64,000 nucleotides of DNA from Microbulbifer celer (GCF_020991125.1 NZ_CP087715.1:2824501-2888500), one strand, 5' to 3'. Positions 1-10,210 are shown, numbered from the stretch's first letter. The notes: a model not told the origin generated them from the sequence alone. Program-made: numbers and translations.

Positions 1-288
1 CTGGAGGAGCGCAAACAGCGTGCCGCGCCACTCGCTCACCCTCTGGAGGCCTATACCGGCAGCTATGACAATCCGGAACTGGGCGTAATGACCTGGCGCC
101 TCAACGGGAACTACCTGGAGGTACAAATGGGGGTCGCCCACTCACCCGCCGAAATCTACGACGCGAAAGTGAATGCCTTCCGTATCGAAATTACCGGCGG
201 CGGCCGCGTGGCGCACTTTCTGGTCGACGAGTCCGGTAGCATCACCGGACTACGCTTCCTGGAGCGGGAATTTAAAAGGCGGCTCTGA
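1..288 (+). CDS. C-terminal end of a probable serine hydrolase (beta-lactamase family), partial
   Basis: An open frame enters from the left edge and ends at a TGA at 286-288, leaving 95 codons. The visible part reads like the small beta-rich domain (DUF3471-like) that follows the catalytic domain in beta-lactamase/penicillin-binding-type serine hydrolases: a YTGSYDNPELG stretch near the start, then short alternating strands, then a basic end (FKRRL). The catalytic SxxK and YxN motifs would lie outside the window, so the enzyme class is inferred from this tail alone. It converges with the minus-strand gene that follows, and I see no clear terminator in the 18-base gap. Confidence 0.5.
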   Translation: MEERKQRAAPLAHPLEAYTGSYDNPELGVMTWRLNGNYLEVQMGVAHSPAEIYDAKVNAFRIEITGGGRVAHFLVDESGSITGLRFLEREFKRRL

Positions 289-306
289 TCTATTATCTCG
301 GCAGGA

Positions 307-564
307 CTATACCCAGTTGAGGCGCCGCTCAGTTTCCTCATTCTCGTCACCGCAGGGGGGGGGCTTCGGTGGCACATAACCCACTTGCGCCTCCTGTGGC
401 ACATTTGCGCTTTCCCAGTAGGCCACCGCCTCGCCGCACAGGGACTTCTGCTGTTCGGTCAGGGCGACGCCATTGGGCCACTTCCCCAACTCAATCGCGC
501 GCTTTAGGCTGCCCACAATCTGGGGGTTCAGGATTTTCAGCAAATCATCCAACGACTGGAACAT
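307..564 (-). CDS. YeaC-like DUF1315 protein
   Basis: Small cytoplasmic protein of 85 residues resembling Escherichia coli YeaC (DUF1315). The recognisable core is ELGKWPNGVALT followed by EQQ and a helix containing AYWE. The molecular function of the family is unknown. The ATG at 564 is preferred over the in-frame GTG at 570 because a GGA purine run lies about 7 bases upstream of it and family members begin near there. The C-terminus is proline rich and more variable than the core. It sits just beyond the rplQ terminator, so it is probably transcribed separately from the ribosomal genes, although no promoter is evident. Confidence 0.7.
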   Translation of the reverse strand: MFQSLDDLLKILNPQIVGSLKRAIELGKWPNGVALTEQQKSLCGEAVAYWESANVPQEAQVGYVPPKPPPCGDENEETERRLNWV

Positions 565-600
565 CTTCACTTCCGCCTAATCTGTGGATCAGATAAAAGA

Positions 601-623
601 AAAGCCGGTCAATGACCGGCTTT
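601..623 (-). terminator. Rho-independent terminator after rplQ
   Basis: Stem AAAGCCGGT/ACCGGCTTT with a five-base loop. On the minus strand it is followed by a short T run. It lies about 50 bases past the rplQ stop and closes the alpha operon. Confidence 0.85.
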
Positions 624-671
624 CCTTTGCTCGGCACTTAAAAGTACCGATTATCCCTGAAGCGAGGTGCC

Positions 672-1064
672 TCAGGCTTCTGCTGCTTCCGCAGACTCGT
701 CCGCTACCGGACGATCTACCAGCTCAACATAAGCCATTGGTGCCTTGTCGCCTGCACGGAAACCGCATTTCATAATGCGGATGTAACCGCCCGGACGGGC
801 TTCGTAACGGGGACCCAGCTCGTCAAACAGCTTGCGCACGGCATCCTTATCACGGAGACGGGCAAACGCCAGACGACGGTTAGCAACACTGTCTTTCTTG
901 GCCAGGGTAATCAGCGGTTCGGCGACGCGACGCAGCTCCTTGGCTTTCGGCAGTGTGGTTTTGATCAGTTCGTGCTCCACCAGAGAAGCAGTCATGTTCT
1001 TGAACATGGATTTGCGGTGGGCGCTGGTACGACTGAATTTACGGCCACTATAGCGATGACGCAT
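672..1064 (-). CDS. rplQ: 50S ribosomal protein L17
   Basis: L17, 130 residues, a large-subunit protein near the peptide exit tunnel. The N-terminus [17 protein letters not shown] and the [19 protein letters not shown] helix are diagnostic. The C-terminus has an alanine/glutamate tail (DESAEAAEA), as in several gammaproteobacteria. Last gene of the alpha operon, 121 bases after rpoA, and followed by an intrinsic terminator. Confidence 0.98.
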   Translation of the reverse strand: MRHRYSGRKFSRTSAHRKSMFKNMTASLVEHELIKTTLPKAKELRRVAEPLITLAKKDSVANRRLAFARLRDKDAVRKLFDELGPRYEARPGGYIRIMKCGFRAGDKAPMAYVELVDRPVADESAEAAEA

Positions 1065-1185
1065 AACTCAATTCCTCACGACTTCGATTGCTTTCACAGC
1101 AAGTCGTTTATGAGTGATGCTCGCTACTGCTCGCACCACTCGGGTTCTTCATACAGGGCGGGTAAAAACCCGCACCACAAATGCT

Positions 1186-2190
1186 TTACAGGGAGCTCAG
1201 CTTGCTGTCGCCTTTGAGGCTGGCCGGTGGCCAGTTCTCGAGGCGCATACCCAGGGAAAGACCGCGGGAAGCCAGAACGTCCTTGATTTCGGTCAGGGAC
1301 TTCTTACCCAGGTTCGGAGTCTTCAGCAGTTCTACTTCGGTACGCTGAATCAGGTCACCGATGTAGTAGATGTTCTCTGCTTTCAGACAGTTAGCCGAAC
1401 GCACAGTCAGTTCAAGGTCGTCTACCGGGCGCAACAGCACCGGGTCAACTTCCTCTTCCTTGGTTTCCGGCTGGGCATCTTTCTCGCCTTCCAGGTCCAC
1501 AAACACTGCAAGCTGCTGCTGCAGAATCGTGGCGGCGCGACGGATGGCTTCCTCCGGATCCAGAGTACCGTTGGTCTCCAGATCCAGTACCAGCTTGTCC
1601 AGGTCGGTGCGCTGTTCTACACGCGCGGATTCCACACTGTAGGAAACACGGCGAACCGGACCGAAAGAAGCGTCCAACTGCAGGCGGCCAATAGCGCGGC
1701 TCTCTTCCTCTTCGTCACGGCGCGCATCGGCGGGCTGGTAGCCGCGGCCGCGCGCGACGGTGAGTCGCAGGTTGAGTTCCACATCGCCGGTAATGTTGGC
1801 GATCACATGCTCTGGATTCACGATTTCGATGTCGTGATCCACCTGGATGTCTCCAGCGGTTACCGCACCCGGGCCTTTCTTGCTCAGGCTCAGCACTGCT
1901 TGATCCTTGCCGTGCATCACCACCGCAACTTCTTTCAGGTTCAGCAGGATTTCGATTACGTCTTCCTGCACACCTTCGATTGCGCTGTACTCGTGCTCGA
2001 CACCATCGATCTCGACTTCAGTGATGGCGCAACCCGGCATAGAGGACAGCAGGATGCGGCGCAGTGCGTTGCCGAGAGTGTGACCGAAGCCACGCTCCAG
2101 CGGTTCCAGAACTACTTTCGCGTGGTTCTGGTTGTACTCGGTGACGTCAATACGACGAGGTGTCAAAAACTCGTTGACAGCAGTCTGCAT
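1186..2190 (-). CDS. rpoA: RNA polymerase alpha subunit
   Basis: Alpha subunit, 334 residues. The N-terminal domain (about 1-235) dimerises and nucleates assembly of beta and beta-prime; it carries [18 protein letters not shown] and SSMPGCA. A flexible acidic linker leads to the C-terminal domain (about 250-325), which contacts UP elements and activators and has the helix-hairpin-helix pattern around [16 protein letters not shown]. An in-frame ATG also exists at 2196, but the AGG at 2197-2199 sits directly against it and is 7 bases from the ATG at 2190, so 2190 is preferred. Lies between rpsD and rplQ in the alpha operon. Confidence 0.98.
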   Translation of the reverse strand: MQTAVNEFLTPRRIDVTEYNQNHAKVVLEPLERGFGHTLGNALRRILLSSMPGCAITEVEIDGVEHEYSAIEGVQEDVIEILLNLKEVAVVMHGKDQAVLSLSKKGPGAVTAGDIQVDHDIEIVNPEHVIANITGDVELNLRLTVARGRGYQPADARRDEEEESRAIGRLQLDASFGPVRRVSYSVESARVEQRTDLDKLVLDLETNGTLDPEEAIRRAATILQQQLAVFVDLEGEKDAQPETKEEEVDPVLLRPVDDLELTVRSANCLKAENIYYIGDLIQRTEVELLKTPNLGKKSLTEIKDVLASRGLSLGMRLENWPPASLKGDSKLSSL

Positions 2191-2235
2191 AGCCATACCT
2201 GTATTACAGTTTCATTCCTTAAATGGAACAGAGCC

Positions 2236-2856
2236 TTACTTGGAGTAGAGTTCCACAATAAGGTTTTCGTTGATCTCTGCCGGCAGATCCACGCGATCGG
2301 GAACACGCTTGAAGGTACCTTCCAGCTTGCTCGCGTTCACGTCTACCCACTCAACGTCACCACGCTGTGCAGCGAGGGAAACGGAGTTCTGGATACGCAT
2401 CTGCTTTTTGGCTTTTTCACGGATCGCGATGACGTCACCTTCCTTAACTTGATAGGAAGGGATGTTCACGGTGCTACCGTTTACCAGGATCGCCTTGTGG
2501 GCAACCAGCTGACGTGCTTCAGAACGCGTAGAGCCGAAGCCCATGCGGTAAACCACGTTATCGAGGCGTTTTTCCAGCAGTTGCAGCAGGTTTTCACCAG
2601 TTGCCCCTTTCAGGCGTGCCGCTTCCTTATAGTAGTTACGGAACTGCTTTTCCAGCACGCCGTAAATACGACGAACTTTCTGCTTTTCACGCAGCTGAAC
2701 ACCGTAGTCTGACAGACGGCCGCGACCGGCGCCGTGTACACCCGGTTTGGTTTCCGCACGGCACTTAGATTCGTGCGGGCGAACGCCACTTTTCAGCTGA
2801 AGATCGGTACCTTCCCGACGGGAAAGCTTACATTTTGGTCCAATATATCGTGCCAT
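2236..2856 (-). CDS. rpsD: 30S ribosomal protein S4
   Basis: S4, 206 residues, a primary 16S rRNA binder that starts 30S assembly. [19 protein letters not shown] and the [18 protein letters not shown] block identify it; an S4 RNA-binding domain follows from about residue 95. In enterobacteria S4 is the translational repressor of the alpha operon, binding a pseudoknot at the rpsM start. The structured DNA upstream of rpsM here is the place to look for the equivalent target. Confidence 0.98.
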   Translation of the reverse strand: MARYIGPKCKLSRREGTDLQLKSGVRPHESKCRAETKPGVHGAGRGRLSDYGVQLREKQKVRRIYGVLEKQFRNYYKEAARLKGATGENLLQLLEKRLDNVVYRMGFGSTRSEARQLVAHKAILVNGSTVNIPSYQVKEGDVIAIREKAKKQMRIQNSVSLAAQRGDVEWVDVNASKLEGTFKRVPDRVDLPAEINENLIVELYSK

Positions 2857-2871
2857 TTCGTCAACCCCCTC

Positions 2872-3261
2872 TTACACGCGACGTTTCTTGGGCGGACGAC
2901 ATCCATTATGCGGGATAGGCGTCACGTCGGTGATGTTGGTGATCTTGTAGCCGCAGTTATTCAGGGCGCGAACAGCTGATTCACGGCCCGGGCCAGGGCC
3001 CTTAACTTCGACATCAAGGTTTTTCAGGCCGTACTCCTGAGCGGCAGTACCTGCGCGCTCGGCGGCAACCTGGGCTGCGAAAGGCGTGCTCTTACGAGAG
3101 CCTCGGAAGCCGGAGCCACCAGCGGTAGCCCAGCTGAGAGTGTTACCCTGACGATCAGTGATCGTAACGATCGTGTTGTTGAACGATGCGTGGACGTGGG
3201 CAACACCGTCGACAACGGTCTTTTTGACCTTTTTGCGAACAGTAGTTTTTGGCTTAGCCAT
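2872..3261 (-). CDS. rpsK: 30S ribosomal protein S11
   Basis: S11, 129 residues, platform protein of the small subunit beside the mRNA exit. The [13 protein letters not shown] and [17 protein letters not shown] motifs and the basic CRPPKKRRV tail are diagnostic. Second gene of the alpha operon, 50 bases after rpsM and 15 before rpsD, fitting translational coupling. Confidence 0.98.
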   Translation of the reverse strand: MAKPKTTVRKKVKKTVVDGVAHVHASFNNTIVTITDRQGNTLSWATAGGSGFRGSRKSTPFAAQVAAERAGTAAQEYGLKNLDVEVKGPGPGRESAVRALNNCGYKITNITDVTPIPHNGCRPPKKRRV

Positions 3262-3311
3262 ACCAGTATCCTAAATCCTATACTTGTGAAGACTTGCGCG
3301 ACCGTAAGTAA

Positions 3312-3668
3312 TTACTTACGAATCGGCTTACGCGGTCCCTTACGGGTACGAGCGTTAGTCTTGGTGCGCTGACCGCGAAGCGGCAGGCTGCGACGATGAC
3401 GCAGACCGCGGAAGCAACCCAGGTCCATCAAACGCTTGATGCTCATGGATACTTCACGACGCAGATCACCTTCTACGGTCAGTTTTGCAACTTCACCGCG
3501 AATGGACTCGATCTGATCTTCAGACAGGTCGCGAATTTTAGTGGATTCAGCGATACCAGTCGCTGCCAGAATAGACTTGGCCGTGGTGCGACCGACCCCA
3601 AAAATATGGGTCAGGGAGATCACGGCGTGCTTGTGGTCTGGTACATTGACACCAGCAATACGTGCCAT
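3312..3668 (-). CDS. rpsM: 30S ribosomal protein S13
   Basis: S13, 118 residues, head protein of the small subunit that contacts P-site tRNA and the L5 bridge. The frame is open for 20 codons upstream, but the family start [14 protein letters not shown] falls at the ATG ending at 3668, which has a GGAG element 9 bases upstream. Contains [14 protein letters not shown] and the basic tail [15 protein letters not shown]. First gene of the alpha operon, separated from rpmJ by about 400 bases, which is long for this junction. Confidence 0.97.
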   Translation of the reverse strand: MARIAGVNVPDHKHAVISLTHIFGVGRTTAKSILAATGIAESTKIRDLSEDQIESIRGEVAKLTVEGDLRREVSMSIKRLMDLGCFRGLRHRRSLPLRGQRTKTNARTRKGPRKPIRK

Positions 3669-3731
3669 AGAGGCATACTCCACGTATTGTGAACCGACTT
3701 GCTTATAGATAGCCGGCTCAATTTTCAATTC

Positions 3732-3764
3732 GGCGCTGACGGCGACTAAAAAGCCAGCAGCGCC
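3732..3764 (-). promoter_or_regulatory. Stem-loop in the rpsM leader, candidate S4 control region
   Basis: Arms GGCGCTG (3732-3738) and CAGCGCC (3758-3764) form a 7-bp stem in the RNA upstream of the rpsM start. In E. coli the alpha operon leader folds into an S4-binding pseudoknot at this position. I see the stem and infer the role from gene order; I have not matched the pseudoknot. Confidence 0.4.
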
Positions 3765-3780
3765 ACCAAAAAGGCGCGCA

Positions 3781-3809
3781 AGAATAGCTCTTCAGACACC
3801 AAATTGCAA
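3781..3809 (-). promoter_or_regulatory. Candidate sigma-70 promoter for the alpha operon
   Basis: Read on the minus strand, TTGCAA (3804-3809) and TATTCT (3781-3786) are separated by 17 bases. This would give a leader of about 105 nt before rpsM. The match to consensus is moderate. Confidence 0.4.
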
Positions 3810-3904
3810 TAGCCCACCGTCCCCAGAGCCAGGCTCAGGAGAAAGCGGACGACAGTCAACGCCCCCTATTCGAGACCCAGAAGCTGACTCCCCGGTCTCC
3901 ACCT

Positions 3905-3958
3905 CAAACCCGGAGGTTTGCGGTGCTGCCTTTTAGCACGGGGCCGCACTAAAAGGCA
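3905..3958 (-). promoter_or_regulatory. Two hairpins in the rpmJ-rpsM spacer
   Basis: The 402-base spacer 3669-4070 has no convincing gene. It holds CAAACC/GGTTTG with a four-base loop (3905-3920) and a perfect 10-bp stem TGCCTTTTAG/CTAAAAGGCA with a 12-base loop (3927-3936 with 3949-3958). Neither is followed by a good T run on the minus strand, so they look more like processing or attenuating structures than standard terminators. Confidence 0.45.
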
Positions 3959-4070
3959 AATTCTTTCACGAACTATTGGTGCCGCGAACCCCTTCCCGGG
4001 ATAGACACCGGACTCACCTTCCCTGGCGAGACGCCGATCAGCGCACGCAGCCTGGGCTACGCAAGCGCTA

Positions 4071-4187
4071 TCAGCCCTGCCGCTGCTTATGACGCGGCTC
4101 GGCGCTGCAGATTACCCGCAGAACGCCTTTGCGACGTACGATTTTGCAGTTACGGCAGATCTTTTTAACAGAAGCGCGTACTTTCAT
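4071..4187 (-). CDS. rpmJ: 50S ribosomal protein L36
   Basis: L36, 38 residues, read directly from the minus strand ([14 protein letters not shown] start, PRHKQRQG end, TGA at 4071-4073). Cys11, Cys14, Cys27 and His33 keep the CxxC...C...H zinc site, so this is the zinc-binding (C+) form. It lies 39 bases after secY as the last gene of the spc operon, its usual gammaproteobacterial position. Confidence 0.97.
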   Translation of the reverse strand: MKVRASVKKICRNCKIVRRKGVLRVICSAEPRHKQRQG

Positions 4188-4226
4188 GACCTTACCTCAA
4201 TTCAATCCTGCTGCAGTAGCTGCCGA

Positions 4227-5573
4227 TCAACGGCGGCCGTAGCCTTGCAGATTTGCCTTCTTCATCAACCCTTCATACTGGTGAGACAGCAAGTGCGATT
4301 GCACCTGAGCCATAAAGTCCATCACTACGACCACAACGATCAGCAGCGAAGTCCCGCCCAGATAGAACGGAATGTTCAGCCCGACTACCAGGAACTGCGG
4401 CAGCAGGGATACCAGTGCGATATAGCAAGCACCAACCAGTGTCAGACGCGTAAGCACGGTATCGATATAACGTGCAGTCTGCTCACCAGGGCGGATACCG
4501 GGTACATAAGCACCGGATTTCTTCAGGTTATCTGCAACTTCATTGGGGTTGAACATCAACGCCGTGTAGAAGAAACAGAAGAAACCGATCAACAGCGCAA
4601 ACAGAATAATGTTCAGCGGCTGTCCAGGGCCCAGCTGCAGTGCCATCCACTGCAGGATCTGAGCACCAATACCTTCACCACCCTGACCGAACCACTGCGC
4701 CAATGTGGCGGGGAACAGCAGGATACTGCTGGCGAAGATCACCGGAATTACACCGGCCATATTGACCTTCAGAGGCAGATGACTGGACTGTGCAGCGGGC
4801 GCCTGGGAGTAGCGACCGGCCTGGCGACGCGCGTGGTTGATAGTGATTCGGCGCTGACCGCGCTCCATCACCACCACGAAGTACACCACTGCCAGCGCCA
4901 CAAAGCCGATGGCCAGCAACATCAGGATATGTAACTCACCCTGACGCGCCTGTTCGAATGCCTGGCCAATTGCACTGGGCAGTCCCGCGACGATACCGGC
5001 AAAAATCAGCATAGAGATGCCGTTGCCAACACCGCGCTCGGTGATCTGCTCACCCAGCCACATCATGAACACAGCACCGGTTACCAGCGAGACGACCGCT
5101 ACAAAGTAGAAGCCAAATGCGGGTTCCGCGGAGTAAGCCAGGTTCTGACCGGCAAGCCCGAAGGTCATGCCGATACCCTGGATCAGTGCCAGCAACACCG
5201 TAAGATAACGAGTGTACTGGTTGATCTTACGCCGACCGGCATCGCCTTCTTTCTTCAACGCCTCCAGTGAAGGTGTTACCGCGGTCATCAACTGCATGAT
5301 GATGGACGCGGAGATGTAAGGCATGATGCCGAGCGCAAGAATACTCATCCGCTCCAGTGCGCCACCAGAGAACATGTTGAACAGGCCCAGGATCGTGCCC
5401 TGGTTCTGATTAAACAGGTTCGCCAGCTTTTCCGGATCAATACCGGGCACCGGAATATGGGTCCCTATGCGATATACAAGTATCGCGAGAAACAGAAAAC
5501 GAAGGCGAGCCCAAAGCTCGCCTAATCCCTTGCCGTTGCCCAGGGAGTTAACACCAGATCCTGGTCGTGCCAT
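4227..5573 (-). CDS. secY: Protein translocase channel subunit SecY
   Basis: SecY, 448 residues, the ten-helix pore of the SecYEG translocon in the inner membrane. Visible are the cytoplasmic N-terminus with [22 protein letters not shown], the plug-region [30 protein letters not shown] and the C-terminal RYGEGLMKK-like end ([16 protein letters not shown]). Follows rplO by 12 bases inside the spc operon; its partner SecE is encoded at 32.2 kb in the same window. Confidence 0.98.
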   Translation of the reverse strand: MARPGSGVNSLGNGKGLGELWARLRFLFLAILVYRIGTHIPVPGIDPEKLANLFNQNQGTILGLFNMFSGGALERMSILALGIMPYISASIIMQLMTAVTPSLEALKKEGDAGRRKINQYTRYLTVLLALIQGIGMTFGLAGQNLAYSAEPAFGFYFVAVVSLVTGAVFMMWLGEQITERGVGNGISMLIFAGIVAGLPSAIGQAFEQARQGELHILMLLAIGFVALAVVYFVVVMERGQRRITINHARRQAGRYSQAPAAQSSHLPLKVNMAGVIPVIFASSILLFPATLAQWFGQGGEGIGAQILQWMALQLGPGQPLNIILFALLIGFFCFFYTALMFNPNEVADNLKKSGAYVPGIRPGEQTARYIDTVLTRLTLVGACYIALVSLLPQFLVVGLNIPFYLGGTSLLIVVVVVMDFMAQVQSHLLSHQYEGLMKKANLQGYGRR

Positions 5574-5585
5574 TGGGGCCTCGAT

Positions 5586-6020
5586 TTAGTCTTCTACTTT
5601 TCCGCCAGCAGCTTCAATGGCTGCTTTAGCACCTTTGGTGACACCCAGACCTTTAACGGTAACCGCTTTGGTCAGCTCACCAGAAAGGAACACTTTGGCG
5701 CGTTTAATGTGGCTGCCGATAATATCGGCATTTTTAAGCGCTGCCAAATCAATCGTGTCACCTTCTACCTTTGCCAGTTCCGCCAGACGTACTTCGGCCA
5801 CAAAACGGCCAACGCGCGAGGAGAAACCATACTTCGGCAGGCGCTTCTGCAAAGGCATCTGACCGCCTTCGAAGCCCGGACGTACACTACCGCCGGAACG
5901 GGACTTCTGGCCCTTGTGGCCGCGACCGCCGGTTTTACCCAGGCCGCTACCGATACCGCGACCAACGCGCTTGGCGTCGTGCTTGTGACCTTCAGCGGGA
6001 GACAGTTCATTCAAACGCAT
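5586..6020 (-). CDS. rplO: 50S ribosomal protein L15
   Basis: L15, 144 residues, late-assembling 23S rRNA-binding protein. [22 protein letters not shown] and the glycine/lysine-rich [13 protein letters not shown] segment are diagnostic; the C-terminal domain ends [18 protein letters not shown]. Starts 1 base after rpmD ends, so translation is likely coupled. Confidence 0.98.
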   Translation of the reverse strand: MRLNELSPAEGHKHDAKRVGRGIGSGLGKTGGRGHKGQKSRSGGSVRPGFEGGQMPLQKRLPKYGFSSRVGRFVAEVRLAELAKVEGDTIDLAALKNADIIGSHIKRAKVFLSGELTKAVTVKGLGVTKGAKAAIEAAGGKVED

Positions 6021-6021
6021 G

Positions 6022-6207
6022 TTACGCCCCCTCCACTTTTAGGAGATAGTTCACTTTATTGATCATGCCGCGCACAGAGGGGGTGTCTTCCACCTCCACA
6101 GTGTGACCGATACGGCGCAGACCCAGACCCGCAACACATGCCTGATGGTTTTTCAGGCGACCAGCGATGCTTTTGATCTGGGTGACTTTGATGGTCTTCT
6201 TAGCCAT
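6022..6207 (-). CDS. rpmD: 50S ribosomal protein L30
   Basis: L30, 61 residues, normal length. ITVTQIKS-like start ([16 protein letters not shown]), then [22 protein letters not shown]. Lies between rpsE and rplO in the standard spc order. Confidence 0.97.
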   Translation of the reverse strand: MAKKTIKVTQIKSIAGRLKNHQACVAGLGLRRIGHTVEVEDTPSVRGMINKVNYLLKVEGA

Positions 6208-6277
6208 GACTCATTCACTCAAAACAGGGTTTGGTTCAGGGTGGGCGGCAATCCGCTCACCCCGGACGAAAACCAGA

Positions 6278-6784
6278 TCAGTTCAGGATTTCTTCCACAG
6301 ACTTGCCACGCTTGGCAGCAACGTCTTCCGGGCTGTTCATCTGGCCCAGCGCACTGAAAGTAGCGCGAACGACGTTTACCGGGTTGGTAGAGCCGTAGCA
6401 CTTGGCCAGTACGTTGTGGACGCCAGCCATTTCCAGTACGGAGCGCATCGCACCGCCGGCAATAACGCCGGTACCCTGGGAAGCGGGCTGCATGTATACC
6501 TTGGAACCACCGTGGCGACCATTGGTAGCGTACTGAATAGTGTCACCGTTCAGGTCTACCTGGATCATGTTGCGACGCGCGGCTTCCATCGCCTTTTGAA
6601 TCGCGACAGGCACTTCACGCGCCTTGCCACGACCAAAGCCGACACGGCCATTGCCATCGCCAACTACGGTCAGCGCGGTGAACGCGAAAATGCGGCCACC
6701 TTTTACAGTCTTAGCAACGCGATTGACCTGGACCAGCTTCTCCTGCAGGCCTTCGTCGTTGCTTTTGTCTTTCTCTCTAGCCAT
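6278..6784 (-). CDS. rpsE: 30S ribosomal protein S5
   Basis: S5, 168 residues, involved in decoding accuracy and mRNA unwinding at the entry channel. N-terminal double-stranded RNA-binding fold ([39 protein letters not shown]) followed by a ribosomal S5-C domain. The loop VAKTVKGGR, where spectinomycin-resistance changes fall in E. coli, looks wild type. Confidence 0.98.
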   Translation of the reverse strand: MAREKDKSNDEGLQEKLVQVNRVAKTVKGGRIFAFTALTVVGDGNGRVGFGRGKAREVPVAIQKAMEAARRNMIQVDLNGDTIQYATNGRHGGSKVYMQPASQGTGVIAGGAMRSVLEMAGVHNVLAKCYGSTNPVNVVRATFSALGQMNSPEDVAAKRGKSVEEILN

Positions 6785-6794
6785 AACTCAACCC

Positions 6795-7145
6795 TTAGAA
6801 TTTCAGACCGGCTTCACGGGCAGCGTCAGCCAGGGCCTTTACACGGCCATGGTATTTGAAACCGCTGCGATCGAAGGCTACCGCTTCAACACCGGCGGCC
6901 TTGGCACGCTCAGCGATCAGGGAGCCAACAGCTTTTGCAGCGTCGACGTTACCGGTTTTGCTTTCACGCAGGTCCTTGTCCAGAGTAGAGGCTGTGGCCA
7001 ATACCTTGTCGCCATCGGCAGACAGGATCTGTGCGTAAATGTGGCGGGGAGTGCGGTTCACTGTCAGGCGAACGGCGCCCAGCTCACGGAACTTGGCGCG
7101 GGCACGACGTGCACGACGCAAGCGAGATTGCTTCTTAACGTTCAT
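6795..7145 (-). CDS. rplR: 50S ribosomal protein L18
   Basis: L18, 116 residues, binds 5S rRNA in the central protuberance with L5. Basic N-terminus ([15 protein letters not shown]), [24 protein letters not shown] and the C-terminal [24 protein letters not shown] are family signatures. Sits 9 bases after rplF. Confidence 0.98.
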   Translation of the reverse strand: MNVKKQSRLRRARRARAKFRELGAVRLTVNRTPRHIYAQILSADGDKVLATASTLDKDLRESKTGNVDAAKAVGSLIAERAKAAGVEAVAFDRSGFKYHGRVKALADAAREAGLKF

Positions 7146-7154
7146 ATCTATGCC

Positions 7155-7688
7155 TTACTTCTTCTTGGCCTCTTTGCGATACACGCGTTCTTCGGCGTAA
7201 CGGACACCCTTACCTTTGTAGGGCTCCGGCGGACGGAACGCGCGGATCTCAGCGGCCACTTGACCTAACAGCTGCTTGTCGCTGCTCTTCAGTACGATTT
7301 CAGTCTGGCTCGGAGTCTCGGCGGTAACGCCTTCCGGCAGTGCATAGTCTACCGGGTGAGAAAAACCGAGAGTCAGGTTAACGGACTTACCGGATGCTTT
7401 CGCACGGTAACCTACACCGTTCAGCTGCAGTTTCTTTTCGAAACCCTGACTGACACCGACCACCATGTTGTTAACCAGCGCACGGGTAGTACCCGCCAGT
7501 GCACGCGCGGCTTTGGAGCCATTGCGCGCAGCAAAGGTCAGCTGGTTCTCTTCCTGCTTAACTTCCACATCAGAGTGGATATTGAAGTTCAGATTGCCGT
7601 TACCACCTTTTACAGCGATATCCTGACCTTTGAGGTCAATGGATACGCCAGCGGGGATCTGAACTGGATCATTTGCTACTCGAGACAT
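7155..7688 (-). CDS. rplF: 50S ribosomal protein L6
   Basis: L6, 177 residues, two repeated domains near the factor-binding site. [15 protein letters not shown] at the start and the C-terminal signature [14 protein letters not shown] are clear. Twelve bases after rpsH. Confidence 0.98.
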   Translation of the reverse strand: MSRVANDPVQIPAGVSIDLKGQDIAVKGGNGNLNFNIHSDVEVKQEENQLTFAARNGSKAARALAGTTRALVNNMVVGVSQGFEKKLQLNGVGYRAKASGKSVNLTLGFSHPVDYALPEGVTAETPSQTEIVLKSSDKQLLGQVAAEIRAFRPPEPYKGKGVRYAEERVYRKEAKKK

Positions 7689-7700
7689 TTCAACCCCCGC

Positions 7701-8093
7701 TTAGAATACGGTGCAAAGCACTTCGCCGCCGATACCGGCCTGACGGGCCGCACGATCGGTCATCACACCTTTAGAGGTGGAGACGATCGCAATACCCAGA
7801 CCGCCGCGAACAGAAGGCAGCGCTTTTTTACCGGCGTAGTTACGCAGGCCAGGACGTGAAACACGATCCAGCTCAGCAATTACCGGCTTACCCTGGAAGT
7901 ATTTCAACTCAATGGTCAGTTCAGGCTTGGCGCCTTCACTGACGGCCACGTCAGTAACGTAACCCTCGTCTTTCAGTACGTGGGCTACGGCTACTTTCAG
8001 TTTTGAAGAAGGCATAGAAACACTGCCCTTGCCGCGGCCCAGGGCGTTGCGGACACGGGTCAGCATATCTGCCAACGGATCTTGCATACTCAT
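7701..8093 (-). CDS. rpsH: 30S ribosomal protein S8
   Basis: S8, 130 residues, binds helix 21 of 16S rRNA. In E. coli it represses the spc operon by binding near rpl[19 protein letters not shown] and the C-terminal [17 protein letters not shown] motif are diagnostic. I did not identify a convincing S8 target in the short rplX-rplE spacer. Confidence 0.98.
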   Translation of the reverse strand: MSMQDPLADMLTRVRNALGRGKGSVSMPSSKLKVAVAHVLKDEGYVTDVAVSEGAKPELTIELKYFQGKPVIAELDRVSRPGLRNYAGKKALPSVRGGLGIAIVSTSKGVMTDRAARQAGIGGEVLCTVF

Positions 8094-8120
8094 TACTTAA
8101 GACTCCTCAAGTCTGCCGTA

Positions 8121-8426
8121 TTACCAGCTGGATTTAACCAGGCCGGGGACATCACCACGCATGGCTGCTTCACGCAGTTTGTTACGGCACAGGCCGAATT
8201 TGCGGTAGACAGCGTGGGGGCGACCAGTAATACGACAGCGACGTTGCTGACGTACCGGGCTTGCATCGCGCGGCAGTTGTTGCAGCTTGAGTTGAGCCTC
8301 CCACTTCTCCTCATCGGAAGTAGTGGTACTGGCGATGATCGCCTTCAGCTCTTGACGCTTTTCAGCGTACTTAGCTGCGGTTCGAGCGCGCTTGTCTTCG
8401 CGCGCAATCATGGATTTCTTCGCCAT
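8121..8426 (-). CDS. rpsN: 30S ribosomal protein S14, zinc-independent form
   Basis: S14, 101 residues. This is the long form lacking the paired CxxC zinc knuckle: the core reads [23 protein letters not shown] and ends VKSSW. Needed for late 30S head assembly. Between rplE and rpsH, its standard place. Confidence 0.98.
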   Translation of the reverse strand: MAKKSMIAREDKRARTAAKYAEKRQELKAIIASTTTSDEEKWEAQLKLQQLPRDASPVRQQRRCRITGRPHAVYRKFGLCRNKLREAAMRGDVPGLVKSSW

Positions 8427-8435
8427 GGAATCCTC

Positions 8436-8975
8436 TTAACCCTTAAACGGGAAGTTGAATGCTTTCAGCAGTGCACGACCTTGGTCGTCGTTGGCTGCTG
8501 TAGTAGTGATACAAATATCCAGACCGCGGATTTTGTCTACTCGGTCGTAGTCAATTTCCGGGAAGATAATTTGTTCGGTTACACCCATCGAGAAGTTACC
8601 ACGACCGTCGAACTGCTTCGGGCTGATGCCACGGAAGTCGCGGATACGCGGAATCGCGATACCGATCAGACGCTCCAGGAACTCATACATGCGCTCACCG
8701 CGCAGAGTTACCTTGCAGCCGATCGGCCAACCATCACGAATCTTGAAGCCCGCAATTGACTTGCGCGCTTTGGTGATGATGGGTTTTTGACCAGTAATCG
8801 CTGTCATGTCACTGACAGCATGTTCCAGTACCTTTTTGTCACCAATGGCTTCACCAACACCCATGTTGATGGTGATCTTGGTAATGCGCGGCACTGCCAT
8901 CACGTTCTCAACACCCAGCTCATCTTTCAGCTTGGGCGCGAGTTCACTTGTGTAGAGCTCTTTAAGCCTTGCCAT
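8436..8975 (-). CDS. rplE: 50S ribosomal protein L5
   Basis: L5, 179 residues, binds 5S rRNA and contacts P-site tRNA. The ATG ending at 8975 gives [12 protein letters not shown], has AGGTGG about 5 bases upstream and matches the usual length. Carries [21 protein letters not shown] and [16 protein letters not shown]. Confidence 0.97.
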   Translation of the reverse strand: MARLKELYTSELAPKLKDELGVENVMAVPRITKITINMGVGEAIGDKKVLEHAVSDMTAITGQKPIITKARKSIAGFKIRDGWPIGCKVTLRGERMYEFLERLIGIAIPRIRDFRGISPKQFDGRGNFSMGVTEQIIFPEIDYDRVDKIRGLDICITTTAANDDQGRALLKAFNFPFKG

Positions 8976-8989
8976 GTTTTCCACCTGAC

Positions 8990-9307
8990 TTATGAGTCAA
9001 CGGCTTCGCCGCTGGATTTGAAGACGCGGATTTTAGTGCCGTCTTCCAGTACTTTGAAGCCTACCCGGTCAGCTTTCTGGGTATTCGGGTTGAAGATAGC
9101 TACGTTGGAAGACTGGATAGCAGCCTCTTTCTCAACAATGCCACCGGCAACGCCCAGTTGCGGGTTCGGTTTCTGGTGTTTCTTGATCATCTGGACACCG
9201 GCAACAATCAGACGGCCATCGTTCAGCACCTTACGTACGGTGCCACGCTTGCCCTTGTCGCGACCGGCGATAACGATCACTTCGTCGTCACGCTTGATCT
9301 TGCGCAT
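8990..9307 (-). CDS. rplX: 50S ribosomal protein L24
   Basis: L24, 105 residues, an assembly initiator that binds the 5' end of 23S rRNA. The KOW motif is visible at the start ([21 protein letters not shown]). Sits 20 bases downstream of rplN. Confidence 0.98.
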   Translation of the reverse strand: MRKIKRDDEVIVIAGRDKGKRGTVRKVLNDGRLIVAGVQMIKKHQKPNPQLGVAGGIVEKEAAIQSSNVAIFNPNTQKADRVGFKVLEDGTKIRVFKSSGEAVDS

Positions 9308-9327
9308 AACTTTTCTCCGCTCGTGGC

Positions 9328-9696
9328 TTAGATAACTTCGGGAGCCAGTGAGATGATCTTCATGAACTTCTCACCGCGCAGCTCGCGAGTTACCGGGCCA
9401 AAAATACGGGTGCCGACCGGAGCTTGGTTCTGGGTCAGCAGCACCGCTGCGTTATCGTCAAACTTGATCAGGGAACCGTCCGGGCGACGCACACCTTTCT
9501 TGGTGCGAACCACTACCGCGTTCATAACCTGACCCTTTTTCACTTTACCGCGAGGAATTGCTTCCTTGACGGTTACTTTGATGATGTCGCCAACGCCAGC
9601 GTAGCGACGGTGGGAGCCGCCCAGCACCTTGATGCACATGACACGGCGAGCCCCACTGTTATCGGCTACTTCTAAGTAGGATTCTGCTTGAATCAT
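9328..9696 (-). CDS. rplN: 50S ribosomal protein L14
   Basis: L14, 122 residues, subunit-interface protein forming bridges to 16S r[25 protein letters not shown] and the ending [10 protein letters not shown] are diagnostic. First gene of the spc operon; the 56-base spacer to rpsQ contains a short GATCTTC.../...GAAGATC-type repeat near 9708-9729 but no obvious promoter. Confidence 0.98.
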   Translation of the reverse strand: MIQAESYLEVADNSGARRVMCIKVLGGSHRRYAGVGDIIKVTVKEAIPRGKVKKGQVMNAVVVRTKKGVRRPDGSLIKFDDNAAVLLTQNQAPVGTRIFGPVTRELRGEKFMKIISLAPEVI

Positions 9697-9752
9697 TGTT
9701 CCTCTCCGAAGATCCTTTTAGATCTTCACAGTCAATGTCAATGCGCTAGGGG

Positions 9753-10016
9753 TTAAACCTTCGCGGCACGCTCTACAATTTTCTGCAAGGCCCAGGACTT
9801 ACTCTTTGACAGAGGACGAGATTCTTCAATGGTTACAACATCACCGATGCCGCAATCATTGTTTTCGTCGTGTGCCTTGAGCTTGGTGGACTTGCTCACG
9901 ATTTTACCGTAGATCGGGTGCTTAACACGGCGCTCGATCAAAACGGTGATGGTTTTATCCATCTTGTTACTAACGACCTTACCAGTCGCAGTACGCTTGA
10001 GTTTTGCTTCTGCCAT
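9753..10016 (-). CDS. rpsQ: 30S ribosomal protein S17
   Basis: S17, 87 residues, a primary 16S rRNA binder with an OB fold. [27 protein letters not shown] is the family core. Starts 2 bases after rpmC; last gene of the S10 operon. Confidence 0.98.
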   Translation of the reverse strand: MAEAKLKRTATGKVVSNKMDKTITVLIERRVKHPIYGKIVSKSTKLKAHDENNDCGIGDVVTIEESRPLSKSKSWALQKIVERAAKV

Positions 10017-10018
10017 GA

Positions 10019-10210
10019 TTAATTACCTGCCTTCTCGGTCAACACAGTCTTAATGCGAGCAATGTCGCGACGAGTCTGCTTCAGCAGATGAGTCTGAGTC
10101 AGCTGACCTGTGGACATCTGCATGCGCAGCTTGAATTGCTCTTCAAGCTGGCTCAGCAGTTCCTGGTTCAGTTCCTCAACTGACTTTGAGCGTAGATCTG
10201 CAGTCTTCAT
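10019..10210 (-). CDS. rpmC: 50S ribosomal protein L29
   Basis: L29, 63 residues, two long antiparallel helices at the tunnel exit near the SRP and trigger factor docking site. The helix [33 protein letters not shown] is typical. Overlaps the rplP stop by one base, so translation is coupled. Confidence 0.97.
   Translation of the reverse strand: MKTADLRSKSVEELNQELLSQLEEQFKLRMQMSTGQLTQTHLLKQTRRDIARIKTVLTEKAGN

Noticed and set aside
1114..2712. 532-codon plus-strand open frame across rpoA and rpsD
   Set aside because: It is antisense to two certain genes, has no family resemblance and arises from the codon bias of the opposite strand.
4089..4934. 281-codon plus-strand open frame over rpmJ and secY
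   Set aside because: Shadow of secY and rpmJ; low-complexity histidine/glutamine-rich translation and no ribosome-binding site.
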